This document shows positions 34,450 through 44,728 of a DNA stretch of 64,000 nt, piece by piece. The stretch lies in contig JAHEWK010000016.1 of NCBI GenBank assembly GCA_020740775.1, positions 744,001-808,000 on the forward strand, in the 5' to 3' direction. A model generated the notes under the pieces. It saw only the letters and a program-made list of their open reading frames with translations. It searched no databases and was not told the origin of the DNA. The translations under genes were made by a program, and so were the position numbers. This stretch comes from Ilyonectria destructans (Eukaryota > Ascomycota > Sordariomycetes > Hypocreales > Nectriaceae). Within the stretch, counting starts at the first letter, position 1. The number at the start of each line of letters is the position of its first letter.

Positions 34450-35292
34450 ATGCATCTTGTTTCTTACTTGTCCGTCGCGTTGACGGCCGTTGGCCTGGCT
34501 GTGGCCGCGCCGCAGACGAGTGTCCTGAAGCGCTCCCCAGAACCTACGTTTGAGGATGGCAAATACCTGGTCGATCGTGGCACCTCGTTCTCCAAGAAGG
34601 CAGTTTACACCTTCACTGGAAGCAGTCTGCCTAAAGGATTGTCCGTAAGCAACTACAAAGCCGGTAGCACCCATACCTTTACCCCGTCCAACGTCAAAGT
34701 CCGCAATGGCTACCTTGAGCTTCTGGTCAACGGAGGCCAGACCGCAATGCCGTACAAGAGCGGCGAGATCGTTACCGACATCCAGAACATCAAGCACGCT
34801 AGTGTTAGAACTGTCGCTATCCTGTCCGAGCCCGCTGGCGTTTGCAATGGTAAGTTCACATCGACCTGTAAACAAATTTGAGGTCACATGTTGACACTAC
34901 CAGGCATGTTCTTCTACAAGTCTGACACACAGGAGACGGATATTGAATGGCTTTCCGATAAGAATTCGCAGTCTAATGCAGGCACGCGCAAGCTCTGGTT
35001 CACGAACCAGGATGCAAACGGTGACGGCAAAAGCACATACAAGGCGGTCACTCCCCCTTCGAACCCGACTACCACTGAGCATGAGTACCGTATCGACTGG
35101 ACGGCCGGATTGGTTCAGTTTTACGTCGATGGCGTCAAGCGATGGGAAACAACCAAGGATGTCCCCAATCAGTCTGGCCCTTGGATCTGGAACAACTGGT
35201 CTAATGGCGACAAGGGCTGGAGCGCTGGACCTCCGGCAAAGGATGCTGTCTTTAAGATCAAGAGGATCGAGATGTACTACAACATTGCCTAA
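34450..35292 (+). CDS. Secreted GH16-family glycoside hydrolase (small)
   Basis: Two exons (34450-34849, 34904-35292) with a 54-nt GT-AG intron give 262 residues. There is a signal peptide (first ~19 residues) and a Lys-Arg at 27-28 that may be a propeptide site. The GH16 catalytic pattern ExDxE is seen as E144-T-D-I-E148; the two Glu act as nucleophile and acid/base, with the Asp between them. Later blocks (EYRIDWTAGLVQFYVDGVKRW and WSNGDKGWSAGPP) fit the beta-jelly-roll of GH16. The family cuts beta-1,3/1,4-glucans and includes cell-wall transglycosylases; the exact specificity is not visible. There is no GPI tail, so it is secreted freely. Intact. Confidence 0.92.
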
Positions 35293-35744
35293 GTTGAATG
35301 TATCTAGACTGTGTAGGTGCCATCTTGGATTCTTGCATATGTTGGAGAGCATCGGAGGTGTTTGTAATTAAGAGGCCATGGGCGGCCAATGTCATGTACA
35401 TGCATCTTTGGCGCAGGCTAATTTACACCTTAAATCATTCATAACATGGCTTTGTTAACTAAATGTTGAGATCACTGGTAAATCTAAAATACATTAACCC
35501 TACTTAGTATCCCTGTCAGGCCCCGAAGTCACGTAGGTCAGTATCGCTGCTCTGAAGGACCGGCGACCTAGAACCTAGATGCCGGCGAGCTCTGGTACAT
35601 TGGCCACTTCGCTAGCCCATCCTTAATTTCAAGAACGTATCCAACTTGTCTCGCCAATGATCCACAGAAGCAGAAACACGCGATGTATGGGGAGTTTTGC
35701 TTCACATTGAGGTAGTTGCAATAAAGTCTCCGATTGCTTGAGCA
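35293..35744. other. Convergent 3' intergenic
   Basis: The 3' flanks of the GH16 gene and the TauD-type gene, AT-rich at 35420-35510. No gene seen. Confidence 0.5.
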
Positions 35745-37091
35745 CTAAAACTTTGCGATCGAAGGTGCACCATCCCACATGGAGACCAAAATCTGTCTCT
35801 CTCCTTCCCAAGGCTCGCGGCCATGTGACACTTGAAAGTTGTCCACGAGAAGGAGGTCACCCGGCTCCAAGACTAGACTGATCTCCTCCTTATCAATGAC
35901 ATCTATGAGCTTGTCGAGGTACTCCCGAGGAATTGGGGTGTTGTCGCTGTAAACACACGGGAGATCTACTCCTTGTTAGCCAACTTGAACATGATACTCC
36001 GAAGCAGACAACTTGCAAGTCATTCCATCACGGCCGATATGGGGTGGATCGAGAGCACCAATGTCTCGCGTGATTCCATGGCGTCCTACGAGTCCGTTGA
36101 ACCAGACAGGTCTGCCTCTTGACGGTAACCTCCGAAGGCCTATTCACATAGTTAACACTGGGCGGCTAGACTGAAGACTTTTCCTTTATTAGCAGATGCT
36201 TGAAACTTACCGGGAATATGTTGAGTCAACTCAAGGCTGTCATCCTCAAGCCACTTGAAGTCGGATGTTAATCTGCGAACTTGCTTCTCGACCTTGCTCC
36301 GTTTTGTCGCGTCGTCGTCGCCTGGTAGAAAGTCCTGGCCAAAGCTGAACTCACCTGCCCAGTTGAAGCCGTTGCCGTTGCCCTCGTTTCCGGGGGCACG
36401 GAAGACCATCTTCATACCTAGTCCGCGTTTTCGAACACCCTCGACCAACTCCGGAATCTCGGCAAGAACCTTTTCATATACGTTGGCACTATTGGCGATC
36501 GGCGTTGCGCCACCTGGAGTATTGGGGTCAACAGTGCTCTCTTCTCAATCGCCGTCCCGAGATGGAAGAGAAAATCAACGGCCCTACCTTTCGGCGCCTT
36601 CTTCACGCAGTAGAAATGAATATTTGCTGGAAAACGCGTGTACCTGGAGTACTGCCTGGTGTTAGCCAACGGGCATTTGCCACTTGACCCTGACACCAAC
36701 TCCCCCGTCATACCTCGTTATGCTGGTAGAAGCGACGGTCAGCGGGCCCTTCATTGGCCGTCCATATGGCCTTCGCCACCGGCGTCCTAATGCCAGCAAG
36801 GCCGATCTGCTCGTGGGGGGATGAACCGCGTGCTTCTTCTACGGCACAAACGAGATCGGAGAAGGTCTGCGCCGAGGCGTGACCCATTCCACGCAACAGC
36901 ACGGCGCCGTGGAGTTCCAGAAGCTCCTGGATCTTCCCTGATGACGCCAAGGCTCGCAGGGCTGAGGCAGACTGAGCAACCGGGGGCGGCCCGCTCTCGT
37001 CATTGACTTGGAGCCCGTAGGGAAGCACGTTGCCAAAGTATTTCCTCGCCCCCGGGACGTCGAACGGCTTGAACTCGACTGGTGCGGCCAT
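35745..37091 (-). CDS. TauD/TfdA-type (clavaminate synthase-like) Fe(II)/2-oxoglutarate dioxygenase
   Basis: Five exons (37091-36714, 36651-36588, 36513-36211, 36139-36017, 35965-35745) give 362 residues in frame. The metal site is HxE (RFYQHNEYSRY) with the distal His in LLLVDNFQVSHGREPW; the Arg for 2-oxoglutarate follows in GERQILVSMWDG. HxE rather than HxD places it with the clavaminate synthase-like branch of the TauD family. Such enzymes hydroxylate small molecules; taurine is one possible substrate, but the fold does not fix it. Intron 4 (36016-35966) begins with GCAAGT, a GC-AG intron. An in-frame upstream ATG at 37172 exists; 37091 is preferred because it gives a usual N terminus. 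The gene is divergent from a methionine permease, so a link to sulfur supply is conceivable. Confidence 0.88.
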
Positions 37092-37745
37092 TGTTGCTAT
37101 AGAGGCAAGATATCTCGACGTTGATAATCCGGGGTCGCTCTTGCACTTGTTAGCCGTCCGTTTATATATCAACCGCTTCGTAATCCGTGTTTCTAATTAC
37201 TACTTGAAGTCGGCACGGCCCCGACCCGACGGAGATGTTGAGTATGACCAGGTGGGCTCCCCTCGCCATGGGTCCAATCACTCCGAGTATTGGTATTGCG
37301 AATCGGTCGCGCGAATGACGCGATAGGTCGAATGGCGCGTTAGCTACTTCCCATCCCACTTGCTTTAGTGTTCAACACCCCCCCTCCACTGTTGCATGCT
37401 CACTTTGTCATCTCTTTGGTCAATGTCCTAGCATCTCCACCCCGTTATTGCGTGCTCAATCTCCTTTTACGTCAAGTCAACCCGTGCTGGCGGATATACG
37501 CCCGAAGGTCCAATTGTGTAACCCTGGTTGCTGGAGTCGGTCAAAGGCCCGAAACGAACGACTAATTTGTCATACTATGGATCAGCCTTGCCATAATACG
37601 AAATATGTAACATCCTAGCTAAGCACGGAAATAATTTAAATATCTAGCTGTATAAGTAAGCTCTGCCGCCTTTCTTTTTGTTGTGCCGTCAACGTCCATA
37701 CCGGAAAATCTCAACACATAAGAAAACCTAAGGGACATTGTTAAG
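37092..37745. other. Divergent promoter region between TauD-type and MUP1-type genes
   Basis: About 650 bases between divergent genes. It should carry both promoters. I found no clear palindromic regulatory site or ORF. Confidence 0.5.
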
Positions 37746-39720
37746 ATGGGTTCAAAAGATGACTTGGCGATTGAAAGTGAGTCGTGATAACGTGAGAAGC
37801 GGCCATATATCATCTAACCAGTTCTGCTAGCGTCCGACGGAAGCTGGGAAGCCAGCGACCATGGCAATGGAAAAGACGGCGACAATGTTTTGGGCATCGT
37901 GGAAGCAAATATCCTCCAGGAACGCACCATTGGAATATTCGGCGCTGTCTCGTTAGTCGTAAATAAGATCATTGGCGCAGGGTATGTCATAACTCCGGAC
38001 TCGATTAGAAGTTCCATACTCACCAGAGTCAGCATCTTCTCAACGCCTAGTACGGTCTACAAGCTCTCAGGCAGTGTCGGCATGTCATTGATGTGCTGGG
38101 TCATCGGCGCCATCATCTCAACCTGTGGTATCTTCGTCATGCTTGAGTTTGGTGCTGGCATCCCAAGATCCGGCGGAATCAAGAACTATCTCGAGCGATC
38201 TTTCCATCCACGATTGATGCAGACATGCATCTACGTCTTCTACTGCGTCTTCCTCCGTGAATCTCCCTGAGCTGTCTTATCTACTTCGTTATCGAGCTCT
38301 TACTAACCTTTCGACGTCACTAGAAATCTCCGCGAGCAATGCCATTACGTTTTCTTCCTATATACTGGTTGCCGCTGGGGTCGAGTCGACGACGTGGAAG
38401 CTTCGTGGCGTCGCGATAGCAGGGGCCGTCTTTGCCGTTGGAATGCACACTGTAATCCCACGGGTTGGACGAGCCTTGCAGGATATGCTCTCTGCCGTCA
38501 AGCTATTTACTCTCGCTTTCATCGTCTGCTGCGGCTTCGCCGCACTCGGGGGTCATCTCAAAGTTGAGAACCCAGGCAACTTTTCGAATGCGTTTCAAGG
38601 CACGTCTAACAACGGATACAATATCGGGTCTGCGATTCTGAATGTCATCTTCTCTTTCCAGGGGTATGACAATGTCAATGCTGTAAGGAAAGATCAAGAA
38701 CGCAACTTCCGACTTTCTCTAACACGCCTCAGGTATTATCCGAGGTCCGTAATCCACAGAGGACACTTCGGATAGCGCTTCCCCTGTCTATGGGCGTCAT
38801 AAGTGTTCTATATCTACTTGCAAATGTTGCCTACGTAAGCATTACACCTCATAGCTGCTCTTTCGATTAAGTAACCTGGCTAACTCCTCCAACAGTTTGC
38901 TGCTGTGTCCAAGGAAGAGTTCTTGGCAGCCAAGGTCACAGTTGCAGCAACCCTGTTCAAGAACCTCTTCGGCGAATCAGCAGGAACCAAAGCCCTCCCA
39001 GCACTGGTCGCACTCTCCGCGCTTGGTCATCTCCTTGGAGTTGCCTTCACTGTTCGTGAGTCACCGTACACTTTTTCTATCTATTATGAGAAAGGCTGAC
39101 TCTAGGTAGCGCGAATTCTACAAGAATTGGCAAAGGATGGCGTTCTGCCTTTCTCAAACCTCTTTATGGAGAACAGACCGTTTCGAACTCCAATCTACAG
39201 TCTGATACTTCACCTGGGCGTCACGATTCTCTTTATCTGCGCTCCACCAGCGGGAGATGCTTTCACTTTCATTGTCAGCTTGTCGACGTACCCGACGACC
39301 GCTTTGCTTACAGCGATCACGGTTGGATTAGTCAAACTGCGCCTTACTAAGCGCGAAGACTTTCAATCTCCGCTCCGTGCTCCCTGGGTCCTTATCATCG
39401 GCTATTTGGCCGCTAACATTGTAAGTTGTTCTTTACTAGGTGCATCCTGTCGTGGAGTCCGTCACTAAAAGTCCCGCGTCCAGTTCCTCCTTATCATGCC
39501 TTTTGTCCGTCCTCCCAATGGCAAAGGTAGCACTTCATTGCCATATTGGCTTTCCTCTGTTGTAGCGTTGGGGATTCTGTCATTGGGTATTGTTTACTAT
39601 GTGTGTCGGTTCGTGCTGACGCCACTCGTGTTTGGATATAAGAACGAAAAGGTCCAGGTTGAACTAAGTGACGGGTCAAAGGTGACTAGATTTAAGAAAG
39701 TGGCCAGAGCTATGGATTAG
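37746..39720 (+). CDS. APC-family amino acid permease, MUP1 (methionine) type
   Basis: Eight exons (37746-37776, 37831-37981, 38033-38256, 38324-38682, 38733-38834, 38896-39055, 39110-39420, 39484-39720) join in frame to 524 residues. About 12 hydrophobic segments fit an amino acid/polyamine/choline permease. The first membrane segment has the substrate-binding motif IGAGIFSTPS, and IGAI/GTCG-like blocks follow; this layout, together with the extended N terminus, is that of the high-affinity methionine permease MUP1 group (also transports cysteine in yeast). It acts at the plasma membrane. The first exon is only 10 codons, so gene finders may miss it. All exon joins are phase-consistent, so the gene looks functional. 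It is divergent from the TauD-type dioxygenase. Confidence 0.88.
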
Positions 39721-39779
39721 ATCTCCAGGAAGTGATGTACTTAGAAGTTTGAGGTCCCAAAACTGAGCCTTTATTATAT

Positions 39780-40140
39780 TTACTCCTGTTATCGGGGTTC
39801 TGTACTTCTTGAAATATATGGAAGTTATATCTACATTTATTAGGTTGGGTATATTTATTAATAGTAGAATTATAGATTATTAGCACAAAACTATAATAAA
39901 GGGAGACAGTCTATGTAATAATATTAAGTAAAAATAAAATGAAACAAACTCTTATAAATGACTTAATATGCTATTATTTAAGATATTTTAAATCTCAAAA
40001 CTAATAAATAAAAATATTAGACGCTTTTATAGTTATTTTAGATTTAAAGAAGTCCCAGAAATATATTGTATATTCGTAAACTTAAAAGTAAATCTACTAA
40101 TAATTTAAACTATCTTGAACCCTTATTTGCCCTTGGGATT
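39780..40140. other. AT-rich block (RIP-like)
   Basis: About 360 bases made almost entirely of A and T, with no ORF of note, between the permease and the arsenate reductase gene. It looks like a degraded repeat; no transposon can be named. Confidence 0.5.
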
Positions 40141-40142
40141 CA

Positions 40143-40803
40143 CTATATTTCCCATTTATTAGACCAGGCAGCTGTATCATATGCATTCATCCACTCCAAA
40201 AATTCGCCACCCGCTGTAACCCAGCCCTTGATTCCTCCGACCAATATGAGACTCTCCATATCTTCATCGCCAGAATCGGCAATGTAGTCTCTGAGCCAAC
40301 CGGCGGCTCGTGGGCCACGTCCACGTGAAGAAGCTGCTGTCACGTTTAGACATTCTCTTCTTCTCAACGGATGAGAAAAACCACCGACACGAAGTGGGCT
40401 CACATAACTTACAACAATACCAGATGACCTTGCGCAACCCCGCAGCCTTGAACATATGGTAAATAGTTGGTACGGTTGGATATAGGCTTTGTGCGGGCAG
40501 GTTGATAGATCCACGAATTGTACCGCCCTGAGGATGCGCGTTAGCAAGAATGATAAACGAGCATGCGAAACACCGTGTCTGCCTCCTCATTACCGATGCG
40601 CGGAGGAATCAAAGGCGCCAACCTACCTCATGGTCATTGCGGCGCAAATCAACTAGAATGAAGTCGCGGTTGGCGAAGTTGTCGCATCCCTTCAGCATCT
40701 TCAACAGCTCCTCCCGCGTCACGCCGCTGGGCTGTGATTCCCTTGGCGCTGGAAACGCAGCGTACCAGGGTAGAGGATTTCCGGACTCGTGTGTAGATGC
40801 CAT
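40143..40803 (-). CDS. ACR2: Arsenate reductase, ACR2/Cdc25-rhodanese type
   Basis: Three exons (40803-40627, 40527-40413, 40333-40143) give 160 residues in frame. The rhodanese-like fold of Cdc25/ACR2 enzymes is shown by FILVDLRRNDHEGGTIRGSI and INLPAQS, then the active-site loop C97-SSSRG-R103 in VIWYCSSSRGRGPRAAGW, a CX5R motif. In yeast ACR2 this Cys reduces arsenate to arsenite with glutathione/glutaredoxin. The neighbouring bZIP, ArsM and ArsH genes support this role over a Cdc25-like phosphatase. An in-frame ATG at 40941 would add a leader; the start at 40803 matches the family. The last intron needs the second of two tandem AGs (GACAG-CAG) to keep the frame. Confidence 0.85.
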
Positions 40804-41077
40804 TATTGTGCTTGCTGATACCGATCTGGGTCTCTTAACTGAAACCAACGTGTTATATCGGTGAAAAAGGGCTGCAAGTTTCAACATGCTTTTTGGCGGC
40901 GTTGATACAAAGCGAACGTTGGCCATTTGTATCACTGCCAAGGTTACGAGGCACTGGCTGGAGGGAGCCTGTCACCTCCGCTACATGATTGGAATGTCAA
41001 AATTGCCGCGACTGCTGGGACACTTGTTAGGCCTTAACGATGATTGGGCCGCCGCCCAGACGTCTTCTTGCAGGAGG

Positions 41078-41824
41078 CTAATGAGAAGAGCTAATATGGT
41101 CCAACAATGCAAACAGCAAGTCTGTCTCCACACGGCATCCATCTCCTTCACGGATTGCTGCTCTGAACCCGGGTTCCAACCAGCTCCGTAAAGCAGTGCT
41201 ATCCAAGCCTTTGTAATTTTGCTGAGCTATGATAAGATATGCCTCTCGGCAGCGAGTGGTCGATTTGCCGGGTTCTGGAGGCGGCAAGTGACAGCAATTA
41301 GAATCTGCAGAGCCTGCAAATCCCTCATAGTCCGGTGGAAGCCCCTGTGACATGATGTCCGTTTCGGATGGGTCCAATAATTGGGGATGAGTCCAAGATG
41401 GGTCCGCAAGAGAGATGGTCTCGCTTTGAAGAAGCGAGGGCTGCTGGATCGGTTTTTCATTTCCTCTCTGTGCCAGGGGGCAATGGTCATCACCCAGGAC
41501 CATGCCAGACTCTGGGGCTGGGGCTGATAGGCGACCATGACTAAATTCCACTGCCTCAGCCGTTACATCAATCGTAGTTGAATGATCTTTAAACTCGCTG
41601 TGACTCCGCAGAGACATCGATTCGTTGTGCATTTTTGATTGGTCCAGTTCCCGGGAAAGCTCGTCAATACGGGCAAGAGCAGACTTAAGCTGTGTCTGAG
41701 TATCTGCTAGACGGGTCTCAAGTTCCACGATTTGATCCTTGACTCGCTTCCGGTGGCGTCGCTGGTTGTTGCGCAGCCTGGTGGCCTTGTGATCGACCGG
41801 CTTGGCGGACCATTTGCTCATCAT
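41078..41824 (-). CDS. bZIP transcription factor of the arsenic cluster
   Basis: A single open frame of 248 codons. The basic region (residues 12-30, RLRNNQRRHRKRVKDQI) with the N-x-x-R-R-x-x-K pattern is followed by heptads of Leu/Ile (VELETRLADTQTQLKSALARIDEL). The C-terminal block (CREAYLIIAQQNYKGLD, WLEPGFRAA, CRVETDLLFALLDHI) is typical of a group of fungal bZIP regulators. It probably binds DNA as a dimer and controls the arsenic genes around it, much as yeast ARR1/YAP8 does, but it is not closely ARR1-like in the parts I can compare. It shares a ~420-bp promoter with the divergent ArsM gene. Intronless, intact. Confidence 0.82.
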   Translation of the reverse strand: MMSKWSAKPVDHKATRLRNNQRRHRKRVKDQIVELETRLADTQTQLKSALARIDELSRELDQSKMHNESMSLRSHSEFKDHSTTIDVTAEAVEFSHGRLSAPAPESGMVLGDDHCPLAQRGNEKPIQQPSLLQSETISLADPSWTHPQLLDPSETDIMSQGLPPDYEGFAGSADSNCCHLPPPEPGKSTTRCREAYLIIAQQNYKGLDSTALRSWLEPGFRAAIREGDGCRVETDLLFALLDHISSSH

Positions 41825-42244
41825 CTTGCTGACAGGGGTTCAGTACTGAGTTTGGGTCGCCTGGGCAGAGGGTAGGGGTTTTGTTATTGGGGCGTCCCTG
41901 TAGGATAATCTCATGGAAGAGAAAGATCCAAATAATGATGTTGCGACATGGGAGAAATCACGACTTCACGATGATTGGCGGCCGCTCAAGCCATGATGTG
42001 GCGATGACAGATCAAAAATTTGCTGCTTTGGGTCTAGTGACGCCAGACGTTGCATCATCGCCTTAAAGGGAAATAATCGAGTGACAAACCGTCTCGCTTG
42101 CTCGTCAGGTGCGTTCAGAGAGAGTGGCTTATGGATACGGACCAGCATTGGCTATAAATCCCGCGAGGCACGGTGCATACTGTAGCTGCCAGAAGTTCAT
42201 GTCAAGCACATTTGGCAAGAAAACAATTCTTCCACTACCGACTT
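41825..42244. promoter_or_regulatory. Shared promoter of bZIP regulator and ArsM
   Basis: A divergent intergenic region of 420 bases. A TATAAA lies at 42153-42158, 87 bases before the ArsM start. A perfect 10-bp palindrome TCAGTACTGA lies at 41840-41849, 16 bases upstream of the bZIP start codon (within its leader), and TTGCATCAT-like sequence lies near 42050. One of these could be an operator for the bZIP protein, but that is a guess. Confidence 0.5.
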
Positions 42245-43342
42245 ATGGATTCTCACGAGATTTATGATCAAGTCCGCGCTCATTATAGCACTGCCTCGCA
42301 AAACAACAGTGCTGAATATGGAAGCGCTATTGCAAAATCCTTCGGGTACTCTGAGGAAGAACTCGCAAGCATCCCTACAGGATCAAATCTTGGCCTGAGT
42401 TGCGGGAATCCTCTAGCCATCGCTAGTATTCGTGAGGTTCGCCATATCCCTAGGACTTTCTACACCTGGTGCTTGCACTAAATTTTTGGCTCTAGGGCGA
42501 GACGGTAATTGATCTCGGAAGCGGAGCTGGTTTTGATGCTTTCCTTGCTTCCAGCAGAGTTGGGGCATCTGGAAAGGTCATCGGCGTCGATATGAACAAG
42601 GCACTGACCCCTAGACGTTTCGGAAATGTCCTTAGATCCTAATTCTGACATGTGTAGCAGGATATGCTCGCAAAAGCCAACAAAATCAAGAGCGAAACGG
42701 ACAAAGTCAACGTCACATTTGTTGAGTCGCGCATCACTGACATGGCGGTCCTTGAGTCTGGAATAGCCAACTGCATCATTTCCAATTGCGTTATTAACCT
42801 CGTTCCGGCTGCGGAGAAGCATTTGGTGTTCAATGAGATGTTCCGTCTCTTGAAACCTGGCGGTCGCCTTGCCATCTCAGATGTCCTCGCGAAGAAGCCA
42901 TTGCCCGAAACGCTGAGGTCTGATATAGCCATGTACGTCGGGTGCATTTCGGGAGCAAGCGAGGTTCATGAGTATGAACAATTCCTTCAAGATGCGGGTT
43001 TTCGAGGTAATTGCCTTAATTATGACTTCCTTGGGACTGCTCAATTGACTAATGCGTGTTGGTTAAGAAATCGTCATTGCCGACACGAAGAGCGACCTCA
43101 ATGTCTACATCCAGACCAACAAGGATGGCTCAAAGAAGGCAGATTGTTGCATCCCGTCAGAGGTAGGGAAGTCAACTTCTAACCGTGCCATGGACTGCTG
43201 TGTGCCGAATAGGAGCTATGAAAGCTTGACAGGTACTGATCTGAATGAGTGGATTGGTGAGTAGAATATCCATTCCGAAGTGTTACCTGGAGATCTAACA
43301 GAGGAAAAAGGATCGTTCAAAGTTTACGCCGTCAGGACATGA
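42245..43342 (+). CDS. arsM: Arsenite S-adenosylmethionine methyltransferase (ArsM type)
   Basis: Five exons (42245-42436, 42496-42600, 42661-43006, 43068-43256, 43302-43342) give 290 residues in frame. The class I methyltransferase core has motif I VIDLGSGAGFD (68-78), then the acidic VIGVDMNK. The arsenite-binding Cys pair typical of ArsM/AS3MT is in place: C53 in LSCGNP and C194 in YVGCISGA. The C-terminal part adds two Cys-Cys pairs (KKADCCIPSE, RAMDCCVPN). The enzyme adds methyl groups from SAM to As(III), giving methylated arsenicals. Intron 2 (42601-42660) starts with GC rather than GT (GCACTG...TAGCAG), with a good branch site; all other introns are GT-AG. The start at 42245 follows a TATA box by 87 bases; an upstream in-frame ATG at 42173 is less likely. 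Confidence 0.9.
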
Positions 43343-43580
43343 TGCGGCACGGGGGAAGCAAGCGCAACGAGTTTTATTCCACAAGTTCAAGGATTAACTA
43401 CGAGAACTTCTAGCGATGCAATCGATTGCTGGTATATCAGAATAGGCTAGTAGTTAAACCAACACACCAAAATCATTCGAACATTACTTCATGGTCTACT
43501 AATTCCACAGGCACCATCTCGTTTCCTTCTAGCTTCTATTCCTTCTAAGACTATACCATCACTCTAATACCATCCGTCTT

Positions 43581-44728
43581 TTATGAGCCGTCAGTTCCAT
43601 TAACAACCGGCTTTGCCTCGTCAACGTTCTGCTCAGCGACCAACTTGACCCTTCGTTCCTCGCGCTCGCTGAAGCGGTCGCCAAACAAGTGGAAATGAGG
43701 ACGCATCACAATAGTGTATTTCACCAACTCCTCCATGCAGTCGACGACGCGATCACGGTTGGAACTGGGCAGCATGCGGCTGCCCTCAGATTCCGACGTG
43801 AACTGCGTGTAGGCTTTCGGAACAGAGCTCTGGTTAGGAATGGCAAACATACGCATCCATCGGCCCAAGATGCGTAGAGAGTTGACAGAGTTGAAGGACT
43901 GCGATCCACCGCTGACTTGAGCGACTGCTAGGGTACGACCTTGAGTTGGGCGAACTGAACCTGACGATAGCGGGATCCAGTCAATCTGCTGCTTGAAGAT
44001 TCCGGTCTATGAACTGCGTCAGCATCGCCATCTCCTGGTCCGCTTCCAGTATAAACTTACCAGATTGCCGTGCTGCTCTGGGCTGATCCAGACGTGGCCA
44101 TCGCTCCATTTACTAAGCTCCCGCAATTCCTGCACTTTAGGATGCGTGTGCTGCACATCATCCTTCTGCGGGAGGCCGGCGGGATCATAGACGCGGACGT
44201 CACAGCCTAGACGAAAGAGGATCCGAGAGCATTCGTAGGCTAGTAATCGAGAGTACGATCTGGTCATGGAAATTAGAGGCCTGTTATTCCAAGGCTGGAG
44301 TGCTGAGGAGCATGTGGATAAACTAACCGACTTCTCATGCTTCCATACAGGACGAGAATGCGCAGTCTTTCTTGCCCCCGGCTGATGATTTCCGACTCAA
44401 CCATCTTCAGCGCTGTACTCATCTCTAACTGTGCGACCCAGTCGACAGTTTCATGTGCCTCTTCCAGTAGGAAAGGGCGGTAGCGCTCGCGCACCTCCGG
44501 TTCATCATCGTCCTTGGAAATGGCGAATGACCGGCCACTATATGCAGGGTCTGGGGCAAGCTCTGCTTGGGGCCGTGCGGCATGAGAATTGTTGAGGTCA
44601 CCGTGGCCGTTCATGTTGCGTGAAATGTGAAAATTCCGGGGCAATGCTTGCAGTTGACGGAAAAGAGGACACCGCAAAGTAAGAATTGATCGAGAACCGA
44701 AAGCCGGGAAAAGTGGATTGACTGGCAT
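43581..44728 (-). CDS. arsH: ArsH, NADPH-dependent FMN oxidoreductase for organoarsenicals
   Basis: Three exons (44728-44328, 44259-44061, 44006-43581) give 341 residues in frame. The flavodoxin-like core contains the FMN-binding loop [12 protein letters not shown] (127-138), then the block [15 protein letters not shown] and the loop [18 protein letters not shown], all hallmarks of ArsH. ArsH oxidises trivalent methylated and aromatic arsenicals to less toxic pentavalent forms, so it complements ArsM. The N terminus (about 38 residues with Arg and Leu, few acids) looks like a possible mitochondrial presequence, but the ATG at 44614 (MNGHGDLNN) would remove it. The gene converges with ArsM, 240 bases apart. 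Confidence 0.92.

Noticed and set aside
38250..38330. Apparent break in the methionine permease
   Set aside because: An intron at 38257-38323 with good borders restores the reading frame and the conserved block after it.
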